Below are positions 27,698 to 38,000 of a DNA stretch of 64,000 nt, piece after piece. The stretch's first letter is position 1, and each line of letters starts with the position of its first letter. The position numbers and the translations under genes were made by a program. Source of the DNA: an uncultured Selenomonadaceae bacterium (lineage in GTDB: Bacteria > Bacillota > Negativicutes > Selenomonadales > Selenomonadaceae); NCBI GenBank assembly GCA_905234235.1, contig CAJOHN010000003.1, positions 1 through 64,000 on the forward strand. The letters run 5' to 3'. The notes under the pieces are model-generated. The model made no database searches and was not told the DNA's origin. It saw only the letters and a list, made by a program, of their open reading frames with translations.

Positions 27698-28662
27698 AAG
27701 ACCAATACGGTCGCGAGATAAACTACGCCCGAATTTCAGTAACCGACCGTTGCAATCTGCGGTGCCGATATTGTATGCCCGAATGTGGAGTAAAGAAAAT
27801 TCCTCACGCGGAAATTTTGACGTTGGAAGAAATATTACGGGTAGGAAAAATTTTTTCTCGGCTCGGCATAAAAAAAATTCGGCTGACGGGCGGCGAACCA
27901 TTGCTAAGAAAAAATTTGCCCACGCTGATTCGAGAGTTGAAAAATATTTCGGGGATTGAACAAGTAACGCTGACAACCAACGGCGTTTTGCTGAAAAATT
28001 TTGCTCCAGAGTTAATCGCGGCGGGTTTGGACGGAATAAATTTAAGTTTGGACACTCTCGACGAAAAAATTTTTGAACAGTTGACGCGGCGAAAATTTTT
28101 CAAAGAAATTATAAGCGGGCTGGAAATATTGCTACGGGAAAATTTGGCGATAAAAATAAATTGTGTTCCTCTGCGCGGCGTCAACGACAGAGAAATTTTG
28201 GAGCTTGCAACCTTAGCGGAAAAAAATTTTATCAAAGTAAGATTCATCGAACTGATGCCGATAGGTTGCGCGATAAACTCCGGACTTCGTGGCATTCCGA
28301 CGGCAGAAATTTTCTCTGAGCTTGAAAAAAAATTCGGCGAACTAATTCCCGTCCATAAAAAAAATTCTCTGCAAGGTCCCGCAAAATATTTTCAACCTAA
28401 AAATTTTATCGGGGAAATCGGCTTCATCGACGCATTGGAACATAAATTTTGCGGCGAATGTAATCGAATTCGTTTGACGGCGGAAGGTTTCCTCAAGACG
28501 TGCCTTAGCTTTGACAACGGGCTCGACGTTAGAAATTTGTTACGTTCGGGCGTCGCGGATGAAAAGATTCTTGCCGAAATTCGCGAGACAATTTATCGCA
28601 AGCCACGCGAACATAACTTTGGCTGCAGTACGAATTTTCAAATGTATCAAGTGGGAGGTTGA
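27694..28662 (+). CDS. moaA: GTP 3',8-cyclase MoaA
   Basis: A 322-residue radical SAM enzyme for the first step of molybdenum cofactor synthesis, making 3',8-cH2GTP from GTP. Seen: the SAM cluster motif CNLRCRYCMPE near residue 23, LTGGEPLLRKN, LTTNGVLL, GINLSLDTLD, and the C-terminal substrate cluster CGECNRIRLTAEGFLKTC. The C-terminal residues QMYQVGG correspond to the family's conserved GG tail. It is coupled to moeA by a 4-base overlap. Its partner MoaC is encoded about 3.4 kb downstream in the same run. Confidence 0.95.
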   Translation: MKDQYGREINYARISVTDRCNLRCRYCMPECGVKKIPHAEILTLEEILRVGKIFSRLGIKKIRLTGGEPLLRKNLPTLIRELKNISGIEQVTLTTNGVLLKNFAPELIAAGLDGINLSLDTLDEKIFEQLTRRKFFKEIISGLEILLRENLAIKINCVPLRGVNDREILELATLAEKNFIKVRFIELMPIGCAINSGLRGIPTAEIFSELEKKFGELIPVHKKNSLQGPAKYFQPKNFIGEIGFIDALEHKFCGECNRIRLTAEGFLKTCLSFDNGLDVRNLLRSGVADEKILAEIRETIYRKPREHNFGCSTNFQMYQVGG

Positions 28663-28665
28663 GAT

Positions 28666-29589
28666 ATGGGCAGAATTAACGCGATTTGTATCAGCGAACG
28701 ACGCGGCACGGCAAAAAATTTAGTCGAGACGGCAACTTTTGTTACGGAGTTTGGAATTGCCGGCGACGCTCATGCGGGCGATTGGCACAGGCAAGTTAGT
28801 TTTCTTGGTCAAGCTGAGGTTGACGAATTTAAATCACGTGGCGCGCAGATTGAGGCGGGCGCGTTCGGCGAAAATATTCTTGCGGAAGGTTTTACGTTCA
28901 AAAATTTGCCGATTGGTACTCGTTTGAAGAGCGGCGAAGTTTTCTTTGAGATAACACAAATCGGCAAGGAGTGTCATAATCATTGCGCGATTTATCAACA
29001 AGTCGGCGATTGTATCATGCCGCGTGAGGGCGTTTTTGCTCGCGTATTGCACGGCGGGAAAATTTCAGTCGGCGATGATTTGGAGCTTGCCGAAAAAATT
29101 CCGTTGGACGCGGCGATTATAACTATGAGCGACAGAGGATTTCACGGCTTGCGCGACGAGGACATCAGCGGCGACCGTTGCGAAAAAGTTTTATCCGACG
29201 CGGGCTATAAAATTTCTGCGCGGACGATTTTACCCGACGTTAAAAAATTTCTAGTCGACAAATTGCTTGAGCTTTCTGACGCGGGGATCGGATTGATAGT
29301 GACGACGGGCGGCACAGGCTTTTCAATCAGAGATATTACGCCGGAGGCAACTTTAGAAGTTTGCACGCGACTTGCGCCGGGTATCCCCGAAGCCATGAGA
29401 AATTTTTCCATGCAAAAAACTCGTCGGGCAATGTTAAGCCGAGCGGTTGCGGGGATTCGTAAGCGTTCGTTGATTGTGAATTTGCCCGGCAGTCCGAAAG
29501 CCGTTGACGAATGTTTAAATTTTGTCCTGCCCGAACTTCAACACGGTATCGAAATTCTGCGCGGGGAAGATGGAAATTGTGCACGATGA
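28666..29589 (+). CDS. MOSC domain fused to MogA-like molybdopterin adenylyltransferase
   Basis: A 307-residue two-domain protein. Residues about 1-145 form a MOSC domain (GIAGDAHAGDWHRQVSFLG, FGENIL, GKECHNHCAIYQQVGDC), a sulphur- and Mo-binding fold. Residues about 148-305 form MogA (AAIITMSDRGFHGLRDEDISG, IVTTGGTGFSIRDITPEA, VNLPGSPKAVDECL), which adenylylates molybdopterin before MoeA acts. GGGAGGT precedes the ATG. It overlaps mobA by 4 bases. The fusion supplies the MogA step, which is otherwise missing from this cluster. Confidence 0.9.
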   Translation: MGRINAICISERRGTAKNLVETATFVTEFGIAGDAHAGDWHRQVSFLGQAEVDEFKSRGAQIEAGAFGENILAEGFTFKNLPIGTRLKSGEVFFEITQIGKECHNHCAIYQQVGDCIMPREGVFARVLHGGKISVGDDLELAEKIPLDAAIITMSDRGFHGLRDEDISGDRCEKVLSDAGYKISARTILPDVKKFLVDKLLELSDAGIGLIVTTGGTGFSIRDITPEATLEVCTRLAPGIPEAMRNFSMQKTRRAMLSRAVAGIRKRSLIVNLPGSPKAVDECLNFVLPELQHGIEILRGEDGNCAR

Positions 29590-30659
29590 AAATTTCATTG
29601 CTGATAATCGCGGGCGGCAAAAGTTCACGGCTCGGCACGGATAAACGTTTCGTAGAAATTGGCGGCATCGGAATGCTTGAAAACATTTTGCGAAAAGCTT
29701 CAGCTGTTGACTTCGCGGAAAAATTTTTATGCGTCGAAGAGGAATTGCCTGCGCTGAAAAGTTTAGCGGAGAAATTTGGCGTGAAAATTTTAGTCGATAA
29801 AATTCACGACGCGGGCGCAATGTCAGGCTTAGCAAACGGACTTGCCCGAATCAAAACCGATTGGGCGTTGGCAGTTTCGGCGGATATGCCGTTCTTCGAG
29901 TTTGACGCGGTGCTTCCGCTTACGAAAAAATTTTCAACAGTTCAAGCAGTCTTGCCGGTCGTCGGAGGAAAATTTCAACCGTTGGCGGCGTTTTATCGTA
30001 GAAATCTTGCTGAGTTATTTTACGACGAACTTTTAAACGGTCAGCGAAAACTCCTTACGGCAATAAAAAAAATTCCGCATGAACTGGTTGAGCTTTCGGC
30101 GAGAGAAAATTTTTTTAACGTGAACACCCGCGCAGATTTGCAACTGGCACGCGGCAGAGCGGCTAATCTCAATCGCAAGACGCCGATAATTTCAATCGTC
30201 GCGCCCGAATCCGGTACGGGTAAGACTACATTTATTGAACGCCTCATAAAAATTTTGTCCGCGCAGGGAATTAAAATCGGTGTGATAAAAAGCGACGCGC
30301 ACGGATTTAATTTAGACGTTGAAGGCAAGGACAGCTATCGTTTTCAATCGGCGGGAGCTGAGAGCGTGGCGGTTATTTCGCCTAAAAGTTGGTTCATGAT
30401 TCGGCAAACCACAACCCGCGCAGATTTTCAAGAAGTATTGGACGTGATGACGGGCGTTGATTTGATTTTTACGGAGAGCCGCACGAAAAATATTTTCCCG
30501 ACGATTTCATTGTGGCGCGGGCGTGGCGAAGTCATTGCCGACGATAAAGTTGCCGCGATTTTTACGAGCGAACCGTTTAAGAGCACGGAAATTATTCGCT
30601 GCGATATTAACGACTTATCTGCCGCCGAGAGACTTTGCAAATTTCTTGGCGGCTTATAA
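29586..30659 (+). CDS. mobAB: MobA-MobB fusion, molybdopterin guanylyltransferase and GTPase
   Basis: A 357-residue fusion. The first 190 or so residues are MobA (LLIIAGGKSSRLGTDKRFVE, the loop binding the nucleotide, and VSADMPFFEF), which attaches GMP to make the guanine dinucleotide cofactor needed by NarG. Residues about 198-357 are MobB, with Walker A VAPESGTGKTTFIERL, KSDAHGFNLDVEGKDSYRF and AGAESVAV. The start is the ATG at 29586 inside the ATGA overlap; in-frame codons upstream lie within the previous gene. Its presence fits the need of NarG for bis-MGD rather than plain molybdopterin. Confidence 0.9.
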   Translation: MKISLLIIAGGKSSRLGTDKRFVEIGGIGMLENILRKASAVDFAEKFLCVEEELPALKSLAEKFGVKILVDKIHDAGAMSGLANGLARIKTDWALAVSADMPFFEFDAVLPLTKKFSTVQAVLPVVGGKFQPLAAFYRRNLAELFYDELLNGQRKLLTAIKKIPHELVELSARENFFNVNTRADLQLARGRAANLNRKTPIISIVAPESGTGKTTFIERLIKILSAQGIKIGVIKSDAHGFNLDVEGKDSYRFQSAGAESVAVISPKSWFMIRQTTTRADFQEVLDVMTGVDLIFTESRTKNIFPTISLWRGRGEVIADDKVAAIFTSEPFKSTEIIRCDINDLSAAERLCKFLGGL

Positions 30660-30665
30660 AAAGGG

Positions 30666-32021
30666 ATGATAAAAATTATAGCTGAAGACATTTTAAAAAC
30701 TCTGGGCGCGAATCCTACCCGTAAAGAAATTCTGGCTAAGTGGGATCCGGAAAACGAGGCGTTTTGGCAGAAATTCGGCGAACGTATTGCCAAACAAAAT
30801 CTTTACACTTCGACTTGGGCGTTGACGTTGTCTTTTGTGGTTTGGACGCTTTGGGCGACAATCGCCGCGCAGTTGAATCAAATCGGCTTCCACTTCACCG
30901 ACGCACAAATTTTTACGCTGGCATCATTACCGGGACTTGTCGGCGCAACTTGCAGACTTTTTTATACCTACATGCCCGGATTACTCGGCGGGAAAAATTG
31001 GACGTTATTTTCAACCGCGCTTTTACTTTTGCCGATAATCGGGCTTGGAACGGCATTGCAAGACACCTCGACAAGTTACGACGAACTTTTTATTTTGGTT
31101 GCGCTAATCGGCGTGGCGGGCGGTAATTTCTCATCGTCGATGGCGAATATCGGATTCTTCTTCCCGAAAAAAAATAAAGGATTGGCGTTAGGGATTAATG
31201 CAGGCGTCGGAAATTTGGGCGTCTCGCTGATTTATCTGACGGCTCCGATTTTACTTGGAATGAGTTTCGGCGGATTGTTCGGCGACCCGCTGATTAACGT
31301 AAAAACGGGCGCGGAAGTTTACATTCAATCAGTTTGCTACGCGTGGGCAGTGCCGACAGTTTTAACGCTGGTGCTGATTTGGATTTTCATGGACAATTTA
31401 CCGTTGCCAAAGCAAAGCCCGAAAAGTATCCTGTCGATTTTCGGCAACAAACATACTTGGCTGATGACTTGGATTTATACTTGCGGCTTCGGACAATTTA
31501 TTGGTTATTCGGCGGCGTTAATGCTCTTACTCAATCGCGAGTTCCCCGAAGTTTCAATGGCATGGGGCGCGTTTCTTGGACCATTCATCGGGGCGGGCAT
31601 GAGACCGGTTGGCGGTTGGCTTGCCGATAAATTCAACAGCGGCTCCAAAGTTACGCTTTACTCGCTGATTTTAATGCTTGCGTCAATCATCGTGGTATTG
31701 CTCGGACTTCAAGCGCATAGCTTTGGAATGTTCTTCGCGGCGTTTTTATTACTGTTCTTGACGACGGGCTTTGTCAACGGCGCGTCCTTCCGCATGATAC
31801 CTTACATATTTAACAACCCGTTTCATTCGTCTTTGGTTACAGGATTCACGGCGGCGATTGCGGCTTATGGCGCGTTCCTTATCCCGAAAATTTTTGGCTG
31901 GGCGTACTCGAATTTTAACTTGGTGACGCCCGCCTTCTACGTTTTAATTGCGTTCACAGTCATAACGATTATTATCACTTGGTCTTTCTACGCACGTCCG
32001 AATTCGGGGATAAAATGTTGA
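30666..32021 (+). CDS. narK: Nitrate/nitrite transporter NarK
   Basis: A 451-residue major facilitator protein with twelve hydrophobic segments after a cytoplasmic start of about 50 residues. Seen: [20 protein letters not shown], the nitrate signature region [20 protein letters not shown] with [16 protein letters not shown], and the second-half counterpart [19 protein letters not shown]. It imports nitrate or exchanges it for nitrite. The ribosome site is poor (AAGGG touching the ATG), so it may rely on translation from mobAB, which ends 6 bases earlier. It overlaps moaC by 7 bases. Confidence 0.9.
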   Translation: MIKIIAEDILKTLGANPTRKEILAKWDPENEAFWQKFGERIAKQNLYTSTWALTLSFVVWTLWATIAAQLNQIGFHFTDAQIFTLASLPGLVGATCRLFYTYMPGLLGGKNWTLFSTALLLLPIIGLGTALQDTSTSYDELFILVALIGVAGGNFSSSMANIGFFFPKKNKGLALGINAGVGNLGVSLIYLTAPILLGMSFGGLFGDPLINVKTGAEVYIQSVCYAWAVPTVLTLVLIWIFMDNLPLPKQSPKSILSIFGNKHTWLMTWIYTCGFGQFIGYSAALMLLLNREFPEVSMAWGAFLGPFIGAGMRPVGGWLADKFNSGSKVTLYSLILMLASIIVVLLGLQAHSFGMFFAAFLLLFLTTGFVNGASFRMIPYIFNNPFHSSLVTGFTAAIAAYGAFLIPKIFGWAYSNFNLVTPAFYVLIAFTVITIIITWSFYARPNSGIKC

Positions 32022-32488
32022 ATCATTTTGACGCGGCAGGTAACGCGATAATGGTTGACGTTGGCGGTAAAACTTTAACGGAGAGAGTTGCGGTCGCGAG
32101 CGGAAAAATTTTTATTAGCGCGGAAGTTTTTACGGCTATTCAATCTGGCACCGTCGGCAAGGGCGATGTATTGGGCGTAGCTCGCATTGCGGGAATTATG
32201 GCGGCGAAAAAAACTTCCGACGTTATCCCGCTGTGTCATCCGTTGCCGCTCAGTCATTGCGCCGTTGAATTTGAATTGTTATCGGAAGAGCTTGCCGTCA
32301 AAGTTATCGCGACAGTCAAAACCACTTGGGCGACGGGCGTTGAGATGGAAGCATTGCACTCTGTCAGTGTCGCTCTGTTGACGATTTACGATATGTGCAA
32401 GGCGATAGATAAAAGAATGACGCTGGGAGAAATTCATCTTGAACGAAAAGACGGCGGTAAAAGCGGCAGATTTTCTTTCGACGCCTAA
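32015..32488 (+). CDS. moaC: Cyclic pyranopterin monophosphate synthase MoaC
   Basis: A 157-residue MoaC, partner of MoaA. Seen: [50 protein letters not shown] (read in pieces, with the catalytic His and Lys region), [24 protein letters not shown], and [11 protein letters not shown]. The start is the ATG at 32015 inside the end of narK, after GGGGA; an in-frame codon at 31979 is within narK. It ends the nar-moco run. MoaD, MoaE and MoeB, needed for the sulphur step, are not in the window. Confidence 0.93.
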   Translation: MLNHFDAAGNAIMVDVGGKTLTERVAVASGKIFISAEVFTAIQSGTVGKGDVLGVARIAGIMAAKKTSDVIPLCHPLPLSHCAVEFELLSEELAVKVIATVKTTWATGVEMEALHSVSVALLTIYDMCKAIDKRMTLGEIHLERKDGGKSGRFSFDA

Positions 32489-32503
32489 TAAAAGTAACCA
32501 AAA

Positions 32504-32536
32504 AAACCCTCCGACTTCATGCCGAAGGGTTTTTTG
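32504..32536. terminator. Bidirectional terminator after moaC and the HAD gene
   Basis: AAAAAACCCTCCG and CGAAGGGTTTTTT form a hairpin with one mismatch around the loop ACTTCATGC, with A and T runs on the two sides, so it can end both convergent units. Very similar hairpins lie at 43886-43920 and 59721-59759. Confidence 0.85.
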
Positions 32537-32548
32537 TTTGCTCAAAAT

Positions 32549-33631
32549 TTATTTCGTGGGTTTAACATCGTCGCCGTAAATCGTTTTGAAGTCGTTTTTC
32601 ATGGAAATTTGTATCCAACCGTTCTTATCCGCGAGTTTCCGACAACTTTCAGCCTTATTTTCATTACCAAGTTCGCGTTCGAGGTCGTCGCAGATAACAA
32701 AAAAGCTCAAACTACGATATTTATTGCCTGCAAGCGCGTAATTCAGCATTGAAGTATCTCCGCCGCTGTTGCCGAACGCCAAAACGGGTTGCTTGCCGAT
32801 TTCGTGCTCAATCGCAACGACTTTGTTCATTTTCAAGTTTTTCTGGGTGAGTTGCCCGCGAATCAAATAATCATCGTGTTGATAAGCGTAATTGTCGGCA
32901 GAAATGTCGCCCTGATTCGCTGCAAATATCTGCGGGTCGGTTCCGATTACATTATCGCTCGGAATGCCCAAAATTTTATCGCTCATGACGCGCATTGCTG
33001 GTCTGTCGCTGCCCGTGACGATATAAACCGTGAAATTATTCGCTTTTAAGTACTTAATAACCTCAACCATAGGCAAATAAAACGCTTCGCCCCATTTTAA
33101 GTTCGTGAGACCTTCGACGGGCTTATTCATGAATTTTTTGACGTAATCGGCGTATTCTTTGGTCGTCATGCCCGCAAATACCGCTTGTTGAGACTTTGCC
33201 TCGCCTAAATCGATTCCTTTTGGAAATTTTCCCGTCATAAAGTGCCCTAACTCAATTTCGGCGTTTACCATTTCCGCATAAGCCTTATCTTCGAGCGTCG
33301 GCGTATAATCGGGGTCGTGAAGGGCGCGTTCGAGGTAAAGCATCCATTCAAAGTAGCAAGGAGCCGTTTCGCAGATAAAAGTTCCGTCCATATCGAAAAC
33401 GGCGATTCTGTCTTCGGCGGGAATGAAATTTTTACTGCGCTTATTCGTCACATCGGTAACAAATTCGACTAATTTTTGATTCGCAACGGAATTTTTAGCC
33501 CAGAATTTAAAATCCTTAGCCTTTTTAACTTGTATATTAGCAATTTCATCGCGAGGCATAGCGTCAACGGCTGTAAACGGCGCAAAAGCAATCAGCCCCG
33601 CCGCAAGAGCCGCTAAAAATTTTTTCTTCAT
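32549..33631 (-). CDS. Secreted HAD-family phosphatase
   Basis: A 360-residue protein with a signal peptide (MKKKFLAALAAGLIAFAPFTAVDA, likely cut after AVDA). Seen: HAD motif I AVFDMDGTFICE near residue 83, motif II in VYIVTGSDRPAMR, and motif IV AFGNSGGDTSML, the acid cluster binding magnesium. The 100-residue cap between motifs I and II includes CYFEWMLYLERAL. It should remove phosphate from an unknown substrate outside the cytoplasm and resembles phosphoserine-phosphatase-like enzymes. It is a single gene with its own promoter and AGGAGG site, divergent from the regulator at 33772. Confidence 0.8.
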   Translation of the reverse strand: MKKKFLAALAAGLIAFAPFTAVDAMPRDEIANIQVKKAKDFKFWAKNSVANQKLVEFVTDVTNKRSKNFIPAEDRIAVFDMDGTFICETAPCYFEWMLYLERALHDPDYTPTLEDKAYAEMVNAEIELGHFMTGKFPKGIDLGEAKSQQAVFAGMTTKEYADYVKKFMNKPVEGLTNLKWGEAFYLPMVEVIKYLKANNFTVYIVTGSDRPAMRVMSDKILGIPSDNVIGTDPQIFAANQGDISADNYAYQHDDYLIRGQLTQKNLKMNKVVAIEHEIGKQPVLAFGNSGGDTSMLNYALAGNKYRSLSFFVICDDLERELGNENKAESCRKLADKNGWIQISMKNDFKTIYGDDVKPTK

Positions 33632-33665
33632 GATAATCCTCCTGCTTTTTATTTGATTGTCGAAG

Positions 33666-33692
33666 ATTATACCACTATCTTTGTGTTGTCAA
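33666..33692 (-). promoter_or_regulatory. sigma-70 promoter of the HAD phosphatase gene
   Basis: On the minus strand, TTGACA (33692-33687), a short 15-base spacer and TATAAT (33671-33666), 35 bases before the ATG. Both boxes match the consensus, though the spacing is tighter than the optimum. Confidence 0.6.
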
Positions 33693-33710
33693 TAAATTTT
33701 TCTTTATCTG

Positions 33711-33739
33711 TTATGGTTCCGCGCAGAATCATTTATAAT
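33711..33739 (+). promoter_or_regulatory. Possible promoter of the winged-helix regulator gene
   Basis: A perfect TATAAT (33734-33739) with a weak TTATGG 17 bases upstream. The spacer contains an intergenic copy of the dispersed oligomer CCGCGCAGA (33719-33727). Confidence 0.45.
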
Positions 33740-33771
33740 CAAAGAGAAATTCGTATCAGGTTGGAGTAATC

Positions 33772-35007
33772 ATGCAGAAATATTATTTGGACAGCGCGTT
33801 GAATGCAGCGCGCGAGATGATTCAATCTTATTTGGTAAACAGGAGCGTTGAGGGTCTCGTTAAGTATTTGAGTCCCGAAAATTTCAATTTCATGGGCTTT
33901 ATTGAGGGCAATGTCTTTGACTCGGCGGCAGAATTTCGCCAATACGCTGAACTTTCTTTGAATCAAACTCTGTCTTACAAACTTATCGACGAAAATTATT
34001 CGGTCTGCAGTCAATCGAACGACAGTTGCCAAATTCTCGCTAAAACTACTTTCATACACATTCGCACGCAAAAACCTTTCGTCTTGAATTACTTTTTTTA
34101 TTTCAATCAGCTCGACGATAAAGTAATTTGCACGCATTATCATGTTAGTCGTCAGTTTGATATGAATAAACCTATTCGGCTGGTGTTTTTCAACGAGAAT
34201 ATGCCTTACCCCAAACTTCCTTGGGAAATTCAAGCTTACAACGAGGATTTGCTGGAATTTATGAACTCGGACGTTGTAGCGGAAAAAAGTTTTTATTATG
34301 AAAATACTACGGGGGGGGGTATATTCCCTTACCGTCTTGTGAATCGCAAATACATTAAGCTTTTGGGCTACACGACGATACGAGAATTCATCACGGCGCA
34401 AAATTCCTCGTCGTTATCGAATGTACACGCGGCGGATAAAGATAGATACGTGGAATATTTGGCGAAACACTACGCGGAAAATATAGCAGGGCTAAATTCA
34501 GAGCCGCAATACAAATATCGGAGCACGTATTATCTGCGATACAGGTTGCAATCGCCAAATTTGGCAGATGAAGTTAATGTATTGGAATGGGGCAATTTCT
34601 TTACGGAAAAAAGTCGCACGATAGTAAATTGTTTCGTGTTGAATCTGAATGAGTCGGAAAAAATCTCCGCTAACGTTAAAATAAGCAGTTCCATCCGTTC
34701 GGAATACGGAATTCATATCAAACAAAATATTATCGTCTACCCGCGCAGTCGCAAAATTAAAATTGACAGCGAGACGATAGAGTTGACGCCGATTGAGTGC
34801 GAAATATTCCTTGTGTTGGTCGATAATCTGAATCAGCCGATAATGCCGGAGAAAATTTATGAAGCTATCTACCAAAATTCATCTCTGCGGATGACGAGCA
34901 ACGTTTTGCCAATGCACATCAGCAACATCCGCCGAAAATTAGGTGCGTACAGGCATTTAATCCAAATAAATTTCGTAAAAGGTAAAGGATACTGCCTCCA
35001 AATATAA
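33772..35007 (+). CDS. Winged-helix transcriptional regulator with an internal G9 tract
   Basis: A 411-residue protein. Residues about 325-411 form an OmpR/PhoB-type winged helix (IELTPIECEIFLVLVDN, HISNIRRKLGAYRHLIQINF, KGKGYCL). There is no phospho-acceptor receiver domain. The first 130 residues resemble an NTF2/SnoaL-like fold (AREMIQSYLVNRSVEGLVKY), and the middle could be a PAS-like sensor; both are guesses. At codons 180-183 there is a run of nine G (34311-34319). Changing it by one base gives a stop within about 20 codons and removes the DNA-binding domain. The gene is convergent with the giant surface-protein gene. Its targets are unknown. Confidence 0.75.
   Translation: MQKYYLDSALNAAREMIQSYLVNRSVEGLVKYLSPENFNFMGFIEGNVFDSAAEFRQYAELSLNQTLSYKLIDENYSVCSQSNDSCQILAKTTFIHIRTQKPFVLNYFFYFNQLDDKVICTHYHVSRQFDMNKPIRLVFFNENMPYPKLPWEIQAYNEDLLEFMNSDVVAEKSFYYENTTGGGIFPYRLVNRKYIKLLGYTTIREFITAQNSSSLSNVHAADKDRYVEYLAKHYAENIAGLNSEPQYKYRSTYYLRYRLQSPNLADEVNVLEWGNFFTEKSRTIVNCFVLNLNESEKISANVKISSSIRSEYGIHIKQNIIVYPRSRKIKIDSETIELTPIECEIFLVLVDNLNQPIMPEKIYEAIYQNSSLRMTSNVLPMHISNIRRKLGAYRHLIQINFVKGKGYCLQI
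34311..34319 (+). repeat. G9 homopolymer tract inside the regulator gene
   Basis: Nine consecutive G, in frame as Thr-Gly-Gly-Gly. This and the tract at 62884-62893 are the only G or C runs of this length that I noticed in the window. Confidence 0.9.
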
Positions 35008-35013
35008 AAAATA

Positions 35014-35049
35014 CTCGCGAGCCCTAAAAAGAGCTTGCGAGCTTTTTTT
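35014..35049. terminator. Terminator after the regulator gene
   Basis: CTCGCGAGC (35014-35022) pairs with GCTTGCGAG (35033-35041) with one mismatch, followed by CTTTTTTT. It lies between the convergent regulator and giant genes. The minus direction has a partial A run (35007-35011), so some two-way use is possible. Confidence 0.8.
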
Positions 35050-35077
35050 ATGTTCAAAAGTCAGAGGATTGGCGATT

Positions 35078-38000
35078 TTATTTAGAATCCCATTGGAGGT
35101 TTTCGTGGTTAGCGGAGTATTTGGAGCCGTCGGCGAGTTGATAAGTAACATTTTCGCGCCCGTCGACATTAAGAGAACCGCCGTCGAGGAAGTTAATGGA
35201 TACGGAGTCGGCGGTAATTTCGGTGCTGATGATTTGGTCGAGAGAAATATCGGAGAGGATGACTTTGTCGCCGTCGTTGATGTTTTGAATGGAATCGTTG
35301 CCGTTGCCGGTGAAGTAGAAGAAAGTATTGCGGGAGTTGCCGCCGATAAGTAAATCGTCAGTGTTGGCAGAGCCGCCCCATAAACTTGAATCGCCATGTC
35401 CTGCGCGGATGGTGTTGTTGAATTCGTTGCCGACGAGGGAAGTATTGCCTTCAACGTCGGAAGCGTCGAGCGTGCGGATTTTGCCGATAAAAGTTGTGCC
35501 GTGAGAATTATCGAGCCAAATTTCAGCACTGCCGACGGAAGAATCGACGGTAAGTGAAGAGCCGCCATTAGCAACGTAATAATTTGCCAGTCCGTCGTAA
35601 GAAATATTTTTGTCGACTTTGGCGATGAGGTTATTGACTTGGAAATCCTTGCCCGCCGCGTCGTTTAGAGTTAAAGCACTGTCGTCGGAAAGTTTGACAA
35701 CAACTTTGTCGCCGGAAACGAAGGCATTTTTTATTTCAGAGTCGCCGGTGTTAATTTTATCGGCGGTGGAAGAATTATCTTGAGTTAAGAACTCGAAATT
35801 GCTGATAGTATCGACTCCGTCGCCCGCAAGGAAATTGAAGACAGTCGAGCCTTTTTTATCTGCGGAAGAATTGCCGACCATGAAGTCACGACCTGCGCGG
35901 CTCCAAATATTTGTATCGCCGTTGCCTGCGGTTAAAGTTTCGCTACTCGCCGCGCCGATTAAACTGGATTGACCTTCGCCCGCCGTGAGTTGGTTGATAC
36001 CGTAGAAACGAATATCTTCCTGATTATTCAAATCAGCGAGCAACGAACTTTTGTAGCCTGTGAAGTCGACGCCCGATTGATCGCCGACGTAAACATCAGC
36101 AATCTCGTCGCCTAATTTTATGACTGCGCCTTTCTGCGCGACGGCGGTTTTATAATCTCTGCCGGTTGTATCCGTCTCCAAAATCTTGATGAAGTCGTCG
36201 CCGGAGGAAATATTTTGGAGTTGAACCTGCGCGACGTCCATTCGGGCATAGAGATTATCGCCGTCGAACGAGTTAAAGTCGAAAGAGGTGCTGTCGTCGA
36301 TTAATATTTTATCATTTCTGTCGTCGAAGCCGGCTTTAAAGTTTGCGACGATATTTCTGCCGTTGTTACCGGAAGCAATAGTCGCGCCGTCTTTGGTCTG
36401 CCGCAAATCGTAAGGCGTGAGGAAAATTTTATTGTTGCCGCCGCCGCCGTCGACAAAATCGCCTGCGCCCGCAAGAATGGTATCGTTGCCGTCGCCCGAA
36501 GTGAGATTGGAAGGTTTGCTTTTCTGATTATCGGAAGAATTTTCGGCGTAGTTACCTTTGAGCAGGGAGTTGCCGCTGAGTTCGTGAGTATCAACGACGC
36601 CGCCGTTAATGCCCGTGAATCCGATAATCTGCGCGGAACCGGAAACATCAGCGAGATTAACGAGCGTGGAAGAATTGGACGAATCATTGATTTCGACGGA
36701 AGTTGAATCGTCCAGCCAAACTTTATTGTCGACGAGCTGAATCGAATTGTCTTTAACCGCGCTCGCGATATTTTTTGTTTGCGTTTGAATAGCCGCGCCG
36801 GTTGAAGCGTCGTAATTATCGAGAGTGACGGAGCCGCTATAAGGAATAATTTTAGCCGCGCCGCTGTTGTTCATTTCCACTTGTGCGCGTGCGTTGTTCG
36901 CCAGTGCCACAGTATCCGCGCCGCCGCCGAGAGTTACGAAATTATTTGTTTGGCTACCGCTGATGACGCCCAAATTGCCGCCGTCCCCGAAGTGAATTTT
37001 CTTTTCGCCGGTTGCCTCGTTGCCGATGACGGCGATATTTTTCTTTGCGTTGTTGAAGAAAATTTCTTGGTTGCCGCCGCCGAGAGAAATAATTTGGGAT
37101 TCGTCGTTGCCGCGCAGGTCGATTTCGTTGTTGCCCTCAACTAATTGAGCCGCGCCGGTAATGTCGACGCTGGAAATTTCTTCGAGGACTTCGTCGGAAG
37201 AATCGGGCGTTGCGAGTTCGTCGTCGATTTTTATTGAGGAGAGACTTGCCGCGCCGACCAAAGTAATTTCGTTTTCGCCGACAGTGATAATCAAATCGTC
37301 TCCGCTCTGCGCCGAAGAATAATTGCCGCCGCTGATTGAGAGCGTGGAATCTGCGCGGAAGCCGTAGATAATATCGTTGCCGTCGCCTTCGGAATAAGTA
37401 ATCAAAACGTTGTTAGGATGTTCGTTATCTTCAGCGATTGTGATTTGGTCGTCACCTTTGCCGCCGCTGACGGTAGAATTGCCGCCGCTCATGATAATCG
37501 TATCATTGCCGTTGCCGCCGCCGATAAAAGAATTATCCGAATAGCCGGTGCTGATATAATCGTCGCCTGCGCCGCCGCTGATTGTTGCATAACCGCCCAT
37601 TTCCCAATCGCTACCGGGATTATCTGCTAAAGTTCCGAGAATCGTATCGTTCCCTCTGCCGCCGTCAATGTAAGTGCGACTTCCGCGACTTACGACGATA
37701 GAATCGTTGCCCGCGCCGCCGAGAAGTGTCGGGTAATAGGTGTGGTTGTTGTAGATTGTATCGTTGCCGTCGCCCGCGTTGATTGAATTACCCAATGCCG
37801 CCGAAAGAACTGTGCTGTCAACGTAGTTGGAGATAAAGTCGTCGCCCGCGCCCGTGTCAATCGTTACGCTCGTGCCGCTGTTTGAAATTGAATCGTTGTA
37901 TTTGGTTCCGCGCAGAGAAATTCCGTCGGCTGTGTTGTCGGTAATCCAACCCTCACCGTTCGCTTCGGCAACAAATCTGAACACGGCATTATTGTAGCCG

